Positions 22,785-29,554 of a stretch of DNA of 29,554 nt are shown one piece after another. Each line of letters opens with the position of its first letter. Positions within the stretch are counted from its first letter, which is position 1. The notes beneath the pieces are model-generated. The model searched no databases. It had not been told where the DNA came from and saw nothing but the letters and a program-made list of their open reading frames with translations. The stretch lies in NCBI GenBank assembly GCA_002360455.1, contig DEQQ01000035.1, forward strand, positions 1-29,554. The letters run 5' to 3'. The position numbers and the translations under genes are program-made. The stretch comes from Saprospiraceae bacterium UBA3362. Lineage in GTDB: Bacteria > Bacteroidota > Bacteroidia > Chitinophagales > Saprospiraceae.

Positions 22785-24161
22785 TTACAGTTTTCCTAAA
22801 GCCTTATCCAAATCTATTTTTGCATTAATTACTGCAAATTGAGCCTCAGTAAGCTTGGCTTGAGCTTGGTACACATCGCGTTCAGATTGCGTAATTTCAA
22901 TACTTGAGCCCACACCCTCTCTAAATTTTATTTTGCTGGTCTCGTAGATTCGTTCTGCAAGAGCAAGCGATTTTTTACCGGATTCTAGACTATTCAAAGC
23001 ATTGAGATACTGTGTTTTTGCATTTAGATATTCAAGCTCTACACCGCGCTCAAATTCTGACATTTGAATATTAGTTTTATCCAATAATACTTTAGCTCTG
23101 GCTATTTTGGCTTTTCTATCAAAACCATCAAATATTGGCGCATTCATTCCAAGTCCCACCACTGTAGTAGGAAACCATTTATTGTCTTTAGAATCAAATA
23201 AATTATTTCTTAACAAGGATTGCTGATGTGATGCAAACCCAAACAAAGAAGGAAAATAAGAAACTTTATATCTTTTAACATTGATTTCTGCCAACAATCT
23301 GCCCTGATCTATTACCTGAAATTCAGGTCTGTTTTTTACACTAAGTTTTAGATTGGAATCCAAAAGATCAACATAAGATTTTTGAATCAAATCATTCAGT
23401 TGTTCTGTAAGATTTATCGATTGATCTACAGGATAATTCATTTGAAATTTGAGAACGTTTTTTGTGACCTCACTCAATCTATTCAGCTTGTCCAATTCTG
23501 TATTAAGCAATTGAAGTGATAACTCAATTCGGTCAACATCCAGTTTCTCTATAAATCCGGCTTTATTAATTTCAGTCAATTCCTGAAATACTTTTTCGAG
23601 ATTGCTTTTATTTTTATTTAGTGTTTTTTGTGTTTCCTCCAACACCAATGCCGACATGTAAGCTTTGCTCACTTGATATCGTACTTCTGCCTCTGATTGA
23701 TTCACTTGTTTGATCAGTAAATCCTTATACATCTGTTGAGCTTTGAGCCCCACAATAAAACTTCCGTCAAACAACAATGTATTAAATTCTAAACTCGCAG
23801 ACAAATTATTCTTTGTTCCAAATTGGACAGGAACACCTGAACCAAAATTGATATCTCGAGCCGGCAATAAATTTTCTTTGAATAAAATACCATAGATAGA
23901 AGGACTGATAAAATCAGGTAAAATCGAGGTAGGAACATCAATAAAATAATTATAGGATACTTTAGCATTAAGCTTGGGCATACCTATTGCATAATATTCT
24001 TTGATCTGCCCTTCTGCATCAGTCAGATTTAACTTTTGAAGAGCCAGCTGATTACTGTGTTTTACGGCATATTGTACGGCTTGTTCCAGATTAAAATCGG
24101 ATTGAGCAAATGCAACACCTAGCTTACTAAACAAAAGAATTAGAAAGAAAACACGCTTCAT
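22785..24161 (-). CDS. TolC family outer-membrane efflux protein
   Basis: The protein is a predicted outer-membrane channel that joins an inner-membrane pump and an adaptor. The frame is open to 24224, but the ATG at 24161 gives a proper signal peptide (KRVFFLILLFSKLGVAFAQ) and 458 residues, so I prefer it. After the signal, FNLEQAVQYAVKHSNQLALQKLNL is the classical first helix of the OEP domain. The second OEP repeat has helices such as LEYLNAKTQYLNALNSLESGKKSLALAERIYETSKIKFREGVGSSIEITQSERD, shown here by its key parts GVGSSIEI and YEVSK-like spacing. The C-terminus IDLDKALGKL is family-typical. No adaptor or pump gene adjoins it, so its partner is elsewhere. It is divergent from the cytochrome gene. 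Confidence 0.9.
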   Translation of the reverse strand: MKRVFFLILLFSKLGVAFAQSDFNLEQAVQYAVKHSNQLALQKLNLTDAEGQIKEYYAIGMPKLNAKVSYNYFIDVPTSILPDFISPSIYGILFKENLLPARDINFGSGVPVQFGTKNNLSASLEFNTLLFDGSFIVGLKAQQMYKDLLIKQVNQSEAEVRYQVSKAYMSALVLEETQKTLNKNKSNLEKVFQELTEINKAGFIEKLDVDRIELSLQLLNTELDKLNRLSEVTKNVLKFQMNYPVDQSINLTEQLNDLIQKSYVDLLDSNLKLSVKNRPEFQVIDQGRLLAEINVKRYKVSYFPSLFGFASHQQSLLRNNLFDSKDNKWFPTTVVGLGMNAPIFDGFDRKAKIARAKVLLDKTNIQMSEFERGVELEYLNAKTQYLNALNSLESGKKSLALAERIYETSKIKFREGVGSSIEITQSERDVYQAQAKLTEAQFAVINAKIDLDKALGKL

Positions 24162-24321
24162 ATTATTGGATTGTTTGAATGACATGATGACATTGTTTAA
24201 TTCTAAAAACGCATTGCCTATCATTTGCCATTGAGCTGAAATTATACCCTGTTTTGACCATAAACAGTGCGTTTTAAACTATTTTCTGCATAAAAAGTTT
24301 AATTTCATTGGGTTTCGATAA

Positions 24322-24329
24322 TACATTTG
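24322..24329 (+). promoter_or_regulatory. putative -7 box for the cytochrome-SDR pair
   Basis: TACATTTG is a perfect TAnnTTTG box 41 bases before the ATG at 24371. No good -33 TTTG at 17-23 bases was seen; gttt occurs at about 21 bases. Confidence 0.4.
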
Positions 24330-24370
24330 CATTGCTTTAACTAAATCCATAATTTAGCAGGGGTCGAAAA

Positions 24371-24676
24371 ATGATGAAGACAGGTTTAGCGTTTTTTTTA
24401 TATATTCTTTTTATTTCATGCAACTCGGGTCAACCGGCAGGAGACCAATCCCTTAACGGAAAGACAATTTTCAAATCGTATTGTGTGAGTTGTCACGGAA
24501 TCGATGGAAGTCTTATGACCAATGGAGCCAAAGATCTCAGGACCTCAGAGCTCAATTTGGATGAACGCATTTTGGTTATTACCAAAGGACGAAATATTAT
24601 GAGCTCATTTGAAAACACCTTGAGTAAAAATCAGATTAAAGCCGTTGCAGAATATACATTGCAACTTAAACAATAA
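24371..24676 (+). CDS. c-type cytochrome lipoprotein
   Basis: This 101-residue protein is a small class I c-type cytochrome, an electron carrier outside the inner membrane. It starts with a hydrophobic signal ending at LFISC (Cys17), a lipobox. One heme-binding motif, CVSCH (Cys38, Cys41, His42), is followed by GIDGSLM. A Met in GRNIMSSFENTLS (about residues 75-87) is a plausible second axial ligand. It is close to the minimum size for a mono-heme domain. A second ATG directly follows the first and would work equally well. The stop is one base before the next gene, so both are co-transcribed. Confidence 0.88.
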   Translation: MMKTGLAFFLYILFISCNSGQPAGDQSLNGKTIFKSYCVSCHGIDGSLMTNGAKDLRTSELNLDERILVITKGRNIMSSFENTLSKNQIKAVAEYTLQLKQ

Positions 24677-24677
24677 C

Positions 24678-25493
24678 ATGAACACCAACTTACCCAAAAT
24701 ACTGATTTTACATCCATCCGGTTCAGTTAAAAACAAGCTAAAATCCAATCTGGAAGCTAATTTTGACGTTCATTTTTCCACCGTCAGCGCCTGCATAGAA
24801 AGTCCGGAATCCAATTTGCCCGGAAAAGATTACATCGTTGTGATGGAATCCGCACAGAGTAGAGATTTGGATCTGATTCACCTGGTCGAAATCAATGGGA
24901 TTCAGATCTCAGACCTTGCAGATCAATGTTTGCATTATGGCCTTAAAAGACTGATTTATTTTGCAGATTGCATCAGCTTATCTCGATCTGTAAATCCAAC
25001 TCAACTTGCAATTGATGCAGTGGGAGATCCTTACTTCTGGACAGACTTCCATGAGTCTATTTATCAAGCAGTATTGGCTTTGTTCAGAGCTGAGGCTGAG
25101 GGTTTAGAAATACAAATCATTTACCACGGTTTGTGCCCTTCACTTTGGCCTCAAAACAGTTTCTATAGAGACCTGTTTTTGGCTCAAGAAACTCAGTCGG
25201 GAGGGACATTTCCGTGGGCGAGTTTGGATTTTATCCTTGAGAGATTGATTCAAACCTGCTCTGTTCCAAGCATAGATAAAAATCAGGATTTATGGATTGA
25301 AAAATGCTATACCATGGAGGAACTTAAGGTCAAAATAAAGGAAGATTCTAAAGTTTATCTAGATCAGATGGATCCAAAAGAGAAATCGGGAAAATTTTTG
25401 ATGGGCTTCTTAAAGAATTTATGGAGCAGTTCAAGAAGTAGATTATCGCTTCTGAGACAGGCAAATTTCGGAGAAAGCGATAAAAAAAATTAA
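24678..25493 (+). CDS. degenerate SDR/NAD(P)-epimerase-like protein, function unknown
   Basis: The frame is open from 24645, but the ATG at 24678, one base after the cytochrome stop, gives a sensible N-terminus ILILHPSGSVKNKL (271 residues). The layout recalls an atypical extended SDR: a first beta strand with a modified glycine loop (HPSGSVKNKL), and then ISDLADQCLHYGLKRLIYFADCISL, which resembles the helix and strand before the catalytic Ser in epimerases. The canonical GxxGxxG and YxxxK motifs are not evident, so catalysis is doubtful. There is no signal peptide, so it is cytoplasmic, odd for a gene coupled to an exported cytochrome. A binding or regulatory role is possible. Confidence 0.6.
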   Translation: MNTNLPKILILHPSGSVKNKLKSNLEANFDVHFSTVSACIESPESNLPGKDYIVVMESAQSRDLDLIHLVEINGIQISDLADQCLHYGLKRLIYFADCISLSRSVNPTQLAIDAVGDPYFWTDFHESIYQAVLALFRAEAEGLEIQIIYHGLCPSLWPQNSFYRDLFLAQETQSGGTFPWASLDFILERLIQTCSVPSIDKNQDLWIEKCYTMEELKVKIKEDSKVYLDQMDPKEKSGKFLMGFLKNLWSSSRSRLSLLRQANFGESDKKN

Positions 25494-25623
25494 TTTTTTA
25501 TTAAATCATAATAAACTCAAATTTAATAATTTAAACATTATTGAAATTAATATCTATAAAAAATCGACTTGTGGCTATGTTTTTGCCTAACTTTAAACGT
25601 TAATTTTAAAAATTTAAACAATT

Positions 25624-27456
25624 ATGAATAGACTTTTACTTTTATGCTTCTCTCTATTTATGAGTGGAATGATCTCTGCTCAAGACAAAATAGTTTTGGA
25701 AGTAACTGAGCCGGCAAACTTGGCCGGAGTGTACAACTTTTTAAAAGCAGGTTTTGGAGGTGAACTTTCTCCTCAAATTTGCGAAGCTTCTGTTCTGGCA
25801 ATAGACAGTTTAGCATGCAATGCACGCCCTATTACCAATGGAGCTAGTCTTTCAGGAAAAATTGCTATCATCGCAAGAGGATCTTGTAATTTTGATGAAA
25901 AATGTTTGAATGCTCAAAACGCCGGTGCAATTGCTGTTATTGTCCACAATAACGTAGCTGGTGGACCTAGAGCAATGGGTGTGGCCAATGCCGGAGTAGC
26001 CGGTCAAATCACTATCCCTTGTATTGGTATCAGTATGGAAGATGGCTTGAAAATTAGAGCCGCATTAAGAGCAGGAACTCAAGTTAAGTTCTGCTTAGGT
26101 CCTGTGCCAAAAGCAGATGTGGACTTAAGAATCAATAATGTTGAAAGAATCATTCAACCTCCTGTAGGTACCATTCCGGTAGAACAGGTAAAATCTGCTA
26201 ATGATTATATCATTTTAACCGGTGCTTTGGCTATAAATGATGGTAAGAATGCAGCTTCAAATGCTAAAGCTTCTGTAAAAATAACTCACATGCCAAGTGG
26301 ATCTGTAATTTATGACAAGTCTTCTGATCCTTTGACCACCGGTATTGAACCAGATTCTACAGCAGGTCTTTTTATTGGTGATCTTGACTTCTCTAGCGTA
26401 AACAAAGGTATAGGTGCTTATAATATGAACTATAATGTTTCTTCTGATTTTACAGAAACTGCATTGAACTATGACAATTCTGCAAGTACTTCATTCTATG
26501 TAAGCCCTAACACATTTTGCAAAGGAAAATGGAATTTGGCAAACAATACTCCGGTAGTTACAACATCTTTTGCTCCGGGATCTCCTACAGGATACTACGA
26601 GATTTTCGCTCCATTTAGAATTCCTCATGGAACTGGAATTAGCATTGACACCATGGTATTCAGCTTGGTGACCAATGCTCCTTCTTTGGCAGATATTCCG
26701 ATCGAGGCTTATGTTTATAAGTGGAATGACCTAAACACAGACGGCGATATCACAAATGACGAAATTGAGTTAGTTTCTGCTGCTACATATCAATTCCCTT
26801 CTAACTTTACAGGAACTTCTACAGTTTTAAGATTAAATCTTGAAAACTTTGTTGGCACAGAACCTCATTATGTTATTCCTGATGACGGTTCATTGTTCTT
26901 AGCTTCAGTAAAATATGTAGGTTCTGCGACAGTGTTCTTTGGATTTGATACTCAATTCGATTACGGTGGAAACTTCCAAGTTCGCGAGGAGTTAGAAGCC
27001 TTAGATTGGGATGCATATCCTTATTTACAAACAACAACAGCTCCTACTTCCGGTGCTTTAGACTTTGAGTCAGCAGGGTTATTCAATGATAATGGACTTG
27101 AGCCTTACATGGGATACAATGGAATCTTCTGGGGAGCTTTGGCAACAGGTCTTCAATTAGGCCCGGTTGTTAATACTAAAGATGTTTTGTCTGAAGCTGA
27201 TGCAAAATTGGAGCTTATTTCCAATCCTGTAACTACAGAGCTAAGAGCTAATTTAACTCTAGCTCAAGAGTCTAAAAAAGTGACTTATTCAGTTATAGAT
27301 ATCAACGGTAGAGTACTTACTACAATGAGAGAACCAAACAGCGGTAAGCAATTTGCTCCAAAGTTTGATGTATCTGAATTACCAAATGGTCAATATATCT
27401 TAAGAGTTCAAACAGACAAAGGATTTACAAAAACTGCATTCACTGTAGTGAAGTAA
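25624..27456 (+). CDS. T9SS-secreted protein with a PA domain
   Basis: The 610-residue protein begins with a signal peptide ending at MISAQ (about residue 20). Residues about 26-160 form a protease-associated (PA) domain: GKIAIIARGSCNFDEKCLNAQNAGA and IPCIGISMEDGLKIRAAL are shown here by their key parts GKIA, RGSCNFDEK and PCIGIS. The region about 165-530 is beta-rich, with no peptidase motif visible. The C-terminus (about 530-610) is a T9SS type A sorting domain with VIDINGRVL, LPNGQYILRVQT and a final FTVVK. In other proteins PA domains bind peptides or carbohydrate next to a catalytic domain; here it stands without one. It is a secreted or surface protein, closed by a strong terminator. 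Confidence 0.88.
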   Translation: MNRLLLLCFSLFMSGMISAQDKIVLEVTEPANLAGVYNFLKAGFGGELSPQICEASVLAIDSLACNARPITNGASLSGKIAIIARGSCNFDEKCLNAQNAGAIAVIVHNNVAGGPRAMGVANAGVAGQITIPCIGISMEDGLKIRAALRAGTQVKFCLGPVPKADVDLRINNVERIIQPPVGTIPVEQVKSANDYIILTGALAINDGKNAASNAKASVKITHMPSGSVIYDKSSDPLTTGIEPDSTAGLFIGDLDFSSVNKGIGAYNMNYNVSSDFTETALNYDNSASTSFYVSPNTFCKGKWNLANNTPVVTTSFAPGSPTGYYEIFAPFRIPHGTGISIDTMVFSLVTNAPSLADIPIEAYVYKWNDLNTDGDITNDEIELVSAATYQFPSNFTGTSTVLRLNLENFVGTEPHYVIPDDGSLFLASVKYVGSATVFFGFDTQFDYGGNFQVREELEALDWDAYPYLQTTTAPTSGALDFESAGLFNDNGLEPYMGYNGIFWGALATGLQLGPVVNTKDVLSEADAKLELISNPVTTELRANLTLAQESKKVTYSVIDINGRVLTTMREPNSGKQFAPKFDVSELPNGQYILRVQTDKGFTKTAFTVVK

Positions 27457-27480
27457 TCCTGAGCTATTCTAATGTTTATA

Positions 27481-27517
27481 AAAAAACGATCCGTCCAAAA
27501 ACGGATCGTTTTTTTTT
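27481..27517 (+). terminator. strong intrinsic terminator of the PA-domain gene
   Basis: The stem aaaaaacgatccgt (27481-27494) pairs with acggatcgttttttt (27501 on) across a 6-base loop ccaaaa and runs into a T tract to 27517. The A-rich left arm also makes a usable T tract on the minus strand, so it could work in both directions. Confidence 0.93.
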
Positions 27518-27637
27518 GATACGGATCAATTAAGGAAATGGGATATTACAAGAGAGCATTAGTTTCCTATGAAGCAAACAAGCAATCAATTCAATAGCAG
27601 TTTGATTTTTATTCTTATAATTTAGCCGGGTTCAGTT

Positions 27638-27645
27638 TATATTTG
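27638..27645 (+). promoter_or_regulatory. putative -7 box of glyA
   Basis: TATATTTG is a perfect TAnnTTTG box 21 bases before the ATG at 27667, implying a very short leader. No convincing -33 TTTG was found. Confidence 0.4.
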
Positions 27646-27666
27646 TAGCCTTCAAAAAAATGGTTT

Positions 27667-28947
27667 ATGACAGATCAGGTGGTTTATCATCTAATGCAAG
27701 CCGAGCTTTCCAGACAACGTCGAGGTTTGGAGCTCATTGCTTCCGAAAATTTTGCCTCCCTTCAGGTTATTCAAACAATGGGATCTTGGCTTACAAACAA
27801 GTATGCAGAGGGATATCCGGGAAAAAGGTATTATGGAGGATGTGAGGTGGTCGATGAAATAGAAACCTTGGCCATCAAAAGGCTGAAAGAATTGTTTGGC
27901 GCCGAATATGCCAATGTCCAACCTCATTCGGGAGCACAGGCCAATCTTGCAATTCAATTGGCATTGCTTCAGCCGGGGGATACCATTATGGGCTTGGATC
28001 TAGCACACGGAGGCCATCTTACCCATGGTTCACCGGTCAATATAAGTGGGCGTTATTATAAGGTGGTGTCCTACGGTCTGCATCCCGACACAGGACTGAT
28101 AGATTATGATCAAATGGAAGCATTGGCCCATCAACACAAACCAAAATTGATTATTTGTGGAGCTTCGGCCTATTCTCGTGATTGGAATTACGAATGGTTT
28201 AGAAGAGTAGCCGATGAAGTCAATGCGACATTATGGGCAGACATTGCTCATCCTGCAGGTCTAATTGCCAAATCAAAACTGACAAATCCGGTGCCGCATT
28301 GCCATATCATATCATCTACCACACATAAGACTCTAAGAGGTCCACGTGGTGGTGTCATTCTGATGGGAAAAGATTACCCAAATCCAATAGGCAAAAAAGA
28401 TAAAAAAGGCAATCCAATAATGATGTCTGCTATTTTGAACAGTGCTGTGTTTCCCGGCATTCAGGGCGGACCTCTAGAACATGTTATAGCCGCCAAGGCA
28501 GTAGCGTTTGGAGAAGCATTGGATGATTCCTTTGGAGTTTACACATCCAATATTATTGAGAATACCAAAGCTTGGGTAGCTGCCTTCTTGGACATGGATT
28601 ATCGCATTGTTTCCGGTGGGTCCGACAATCATTTGTTTTTAGTAGATCTGCAAAATAAAGGAATAACAGGAAAAGAAGCAGAAGAGCTGCTTATAAAAGC
28701 GGATATTACAACTAATAAAAATATGATTCCAAACGATCCCATGCCGGCAATGACGACCTCCGGCATCCGATTAGGAACAGCCGCTATGACCTCAAGAGGA
28801 TTTGGACCGGAGCAGTTTGTCAAAGTAGCGCACTGGATAGATCAACTTATCAAGAGCAGAAACAATGAGTCTGAAATAGGAAGAATAAGACAGGAAATCA
28901 ACGACTATGTTTACGATTTTCCACTTTATCCGGAGCTTAATCACTGA
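27667..28947 (+). CDS. glyA: serine hydroxymethyltransferase
   Basis: GlyA interconverts serine and glycine with tetrahydrofolate, using PLP, in the cytoplasm. The 426-residue chain has the family start RRGLELIASENFAS (about residues 18-31) and NKYAEGYPGKRYYGG (about 44-58). Further motifs are GAQANLAI, the PLP-phosphate region, and SSTTHKTLRGPRGG with the Schiff-base Lys221. An insertion, GKKDKKGNPIMMS (about 242-254), before the AVFPGIQGGPLEH motif is usual in Bacteroidota GlyA. An out-of-frame ATG two codons upstream opens only a short spurious frame. The gene appears monocistronic. Confidence 0.97.
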   Translation: MTDQVVYHLMQAELSRQRRGLELIASENFASLQVIQTMGSWLTNKYAEGYPGKRYYGGCEVVDEIETLAIKRLKELFGAEYANVQPHSGAQANLAIQLALLQPGDTIMGLDLAHGGHLTHGSPVNISGRYYKVVSYGLHPDTGLIDYDQMEALAHQHKPKLIICGASAYSRDWNYEWFRRVADEVNATLWADIAHPAGLIAKSKLTNPVPHCHIISSTTHKTLRGPRGGVILMGKDYPNPIGKKDKKGNPIMMSAILNSAVFPGIQGGPLEHVIAAKAVAFGEALDDSFGVYTSNIIENTKAWVAAFLDMDYRIVSGGSDNHLFLVDLQNKGITGKEAEELLIKADITTNKNMIPNDPMPAMTTSGIRLGTAAMTSRGFGPEQFVKVAHWIDQLIKSRNNESEIGRIRQEINDYVYDFPLYPELNH

Positions 28948-29119
28948 TTTATAAATTGAGCCAACCATAAAATAAACAGCATTTTCTGGCGTTTATTTGA
29001 CAACCGTTGACAAGTTCGATTTTCTTTTGAAAATGTTAAAATTTAAAGATTTTTTGGAATTTTGGACTATAAGTCATATCTTAGTAATGAATTCTATTAA
29101 AAACTAAATTTTATAAACT

Positions 29120-29554
29120 ATGAAAATGTACATGAGATTATTATTTCAAGGGTTTTGCGCTGCCATGATCATTAGTTCATGCGATAAACTGCCCTCAACT
29201 ACTCCTGAAGCTGAAAAAATACCCAAGCTATCTGATCAAACGGAAGATTACATTGGAATCAAAATTCCTCAACATTTCGGTAGTAATGCAGAAAATATAT
29301 TTTTTAAAGGAAGTATAGGCTTTGGTGCTTCTACTCCTGAAGCCGGACAGTTCAATCCTATTGTAAAAAATGAAGGAGCGAGACTGGGAAGAGTTTTATT
29401 TTATGACAAAAAATTATCTATCAGCAATACAATTTCTTGCGGTAGCTGTCATATCCAATCTTCAGGTTTTTCTGATGTTACTGCCCTAAGCCAGGGATTT
29501 AAAGGTTTGCACACTTCTAGAAACTGCTCATCCATAGGAAATGCAGCCTTAAGT
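29120..29554 (+). CDS. cytochrome-c peroxidase/MauG family lipoprotein, N-terminal part
   Basis: The frame is open from the ATG at 29120 to the window edge (145 codons), so the gene is cut. A signal peptide ends at IISSC with lipobox Cys21. The mature chain shows GRVLFYDKKLSISNTISCGSCH (about residues 90-111), the signature of di-heme cytochrome-c peroxidases with the first heme motif CGSCH (Cys107, Cys110, His111). The following HIQSSGFSD and GLHTSRNCSSIGN (about 129-141) are also family-typical. Such enzymes reduce peroxide in the periplasm, or in MauG form modify proteins. The second heme motif would lie beyond the window, and MauG-like and CCP-like members cannot be separated here. Confidence 0.88.
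   Translation, partial: MKMYMRLLFQGFCAAMIISSCDKLPSTTPEAEKIPKLSDQTEDYIGIKIPQHFGSNAENIFFKGSIGFGASTPEAGQFNPIVKNEGARLGRVLFYDKKLSISNTISCGSCHIQSSGFSDVTALSQGFKGLHTSRNCSSIGNAALS

Noticed and set aside
27660..27845. 61-codon frame starting seven bases before glyA
   Set aside because: Out of frame with glyA over its conserved N-terminus; a chance frame.

Overview
The window looks like chromosomal DNA of a Bacteroidota bacterium, most likely from the Saprospiria. I infer this from an AT-rich background, two secreted proteins with C-terminal type IX secretion (T9SS) sorting domains, a 1676-residue cysteine-rich surface protein ending in dockerin-like, cohesin-like and T9SS modules, an LptF/LptG permease with a long central region, a long-form LeuRS, promoters with the TAnnTTTG -7 box, and weak ribosome binding sites. 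No rRNA, tRNA, CRISPR array, integrase or intact insertion sequence was seen.

Layout. 1-5520: a small membrane protein (+) converges on a tight minus-strand operon of MATE exporter, leuS and sugar-phosphate nucleotidyltransferase. 5520-6223: a 0.7 kb AT-rich leader without a gene. 6224-11254: the giant T9SS surface protein, closed by a clear terminator. 11490-12989: LptF/LptG-family permease. 13299-16798: minus-strand aconitase and isoaspartyl peptidase/asparaginase, visibly richer in GC than the neighbours. 17331-19900: an AT-rich accessory island on the minus strand holding three predicted lipoproteins, two near-duplicate small proteins of about 70 residues and a truncated lipoprotein remnant, partly made by a direct duplication of about 0.4 kb. 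20274-22636: pdxH, ubiX and a GT4 glycosyltransferase as an operon. 22785-24161: a TolC-type outer-membrane factor. 24371-25493 (+): a c-type cytochrome lipoprotein coupled to a degenerate SDR-like protein. 25624-27456 (+): a PA-domain T9SS protein with a strong terminator. 27667-28947 (+): glyA. 29120 to the window end (+): the N-terminal part of a cytochrome-c-peroxidase/MauG-like lipoprotein, cut by the window edge.

Most of the window is housekeeping or envelope biology: aminoacylation, TCA cycle, one-carbon metabolism, vitamin B6, prenyl-FMN, LPS transport and T9SS cargo. The best candidate for something undescribed is the island at 17331-19900. There a small protein with a conserved N-terminal half, a divergent C-terminal half and a CX3C ending overlaps the start of a different lipoprotein gene, and this arrangement occurs twice with decayed traces at both ends. 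It resembles a cassette array of the effector-tail/immunity kind, but that reading is inference. A second item is a family of GC-rich intergenic palindromic elements, with two clear copies at 17035-17140 and 22659-22757.
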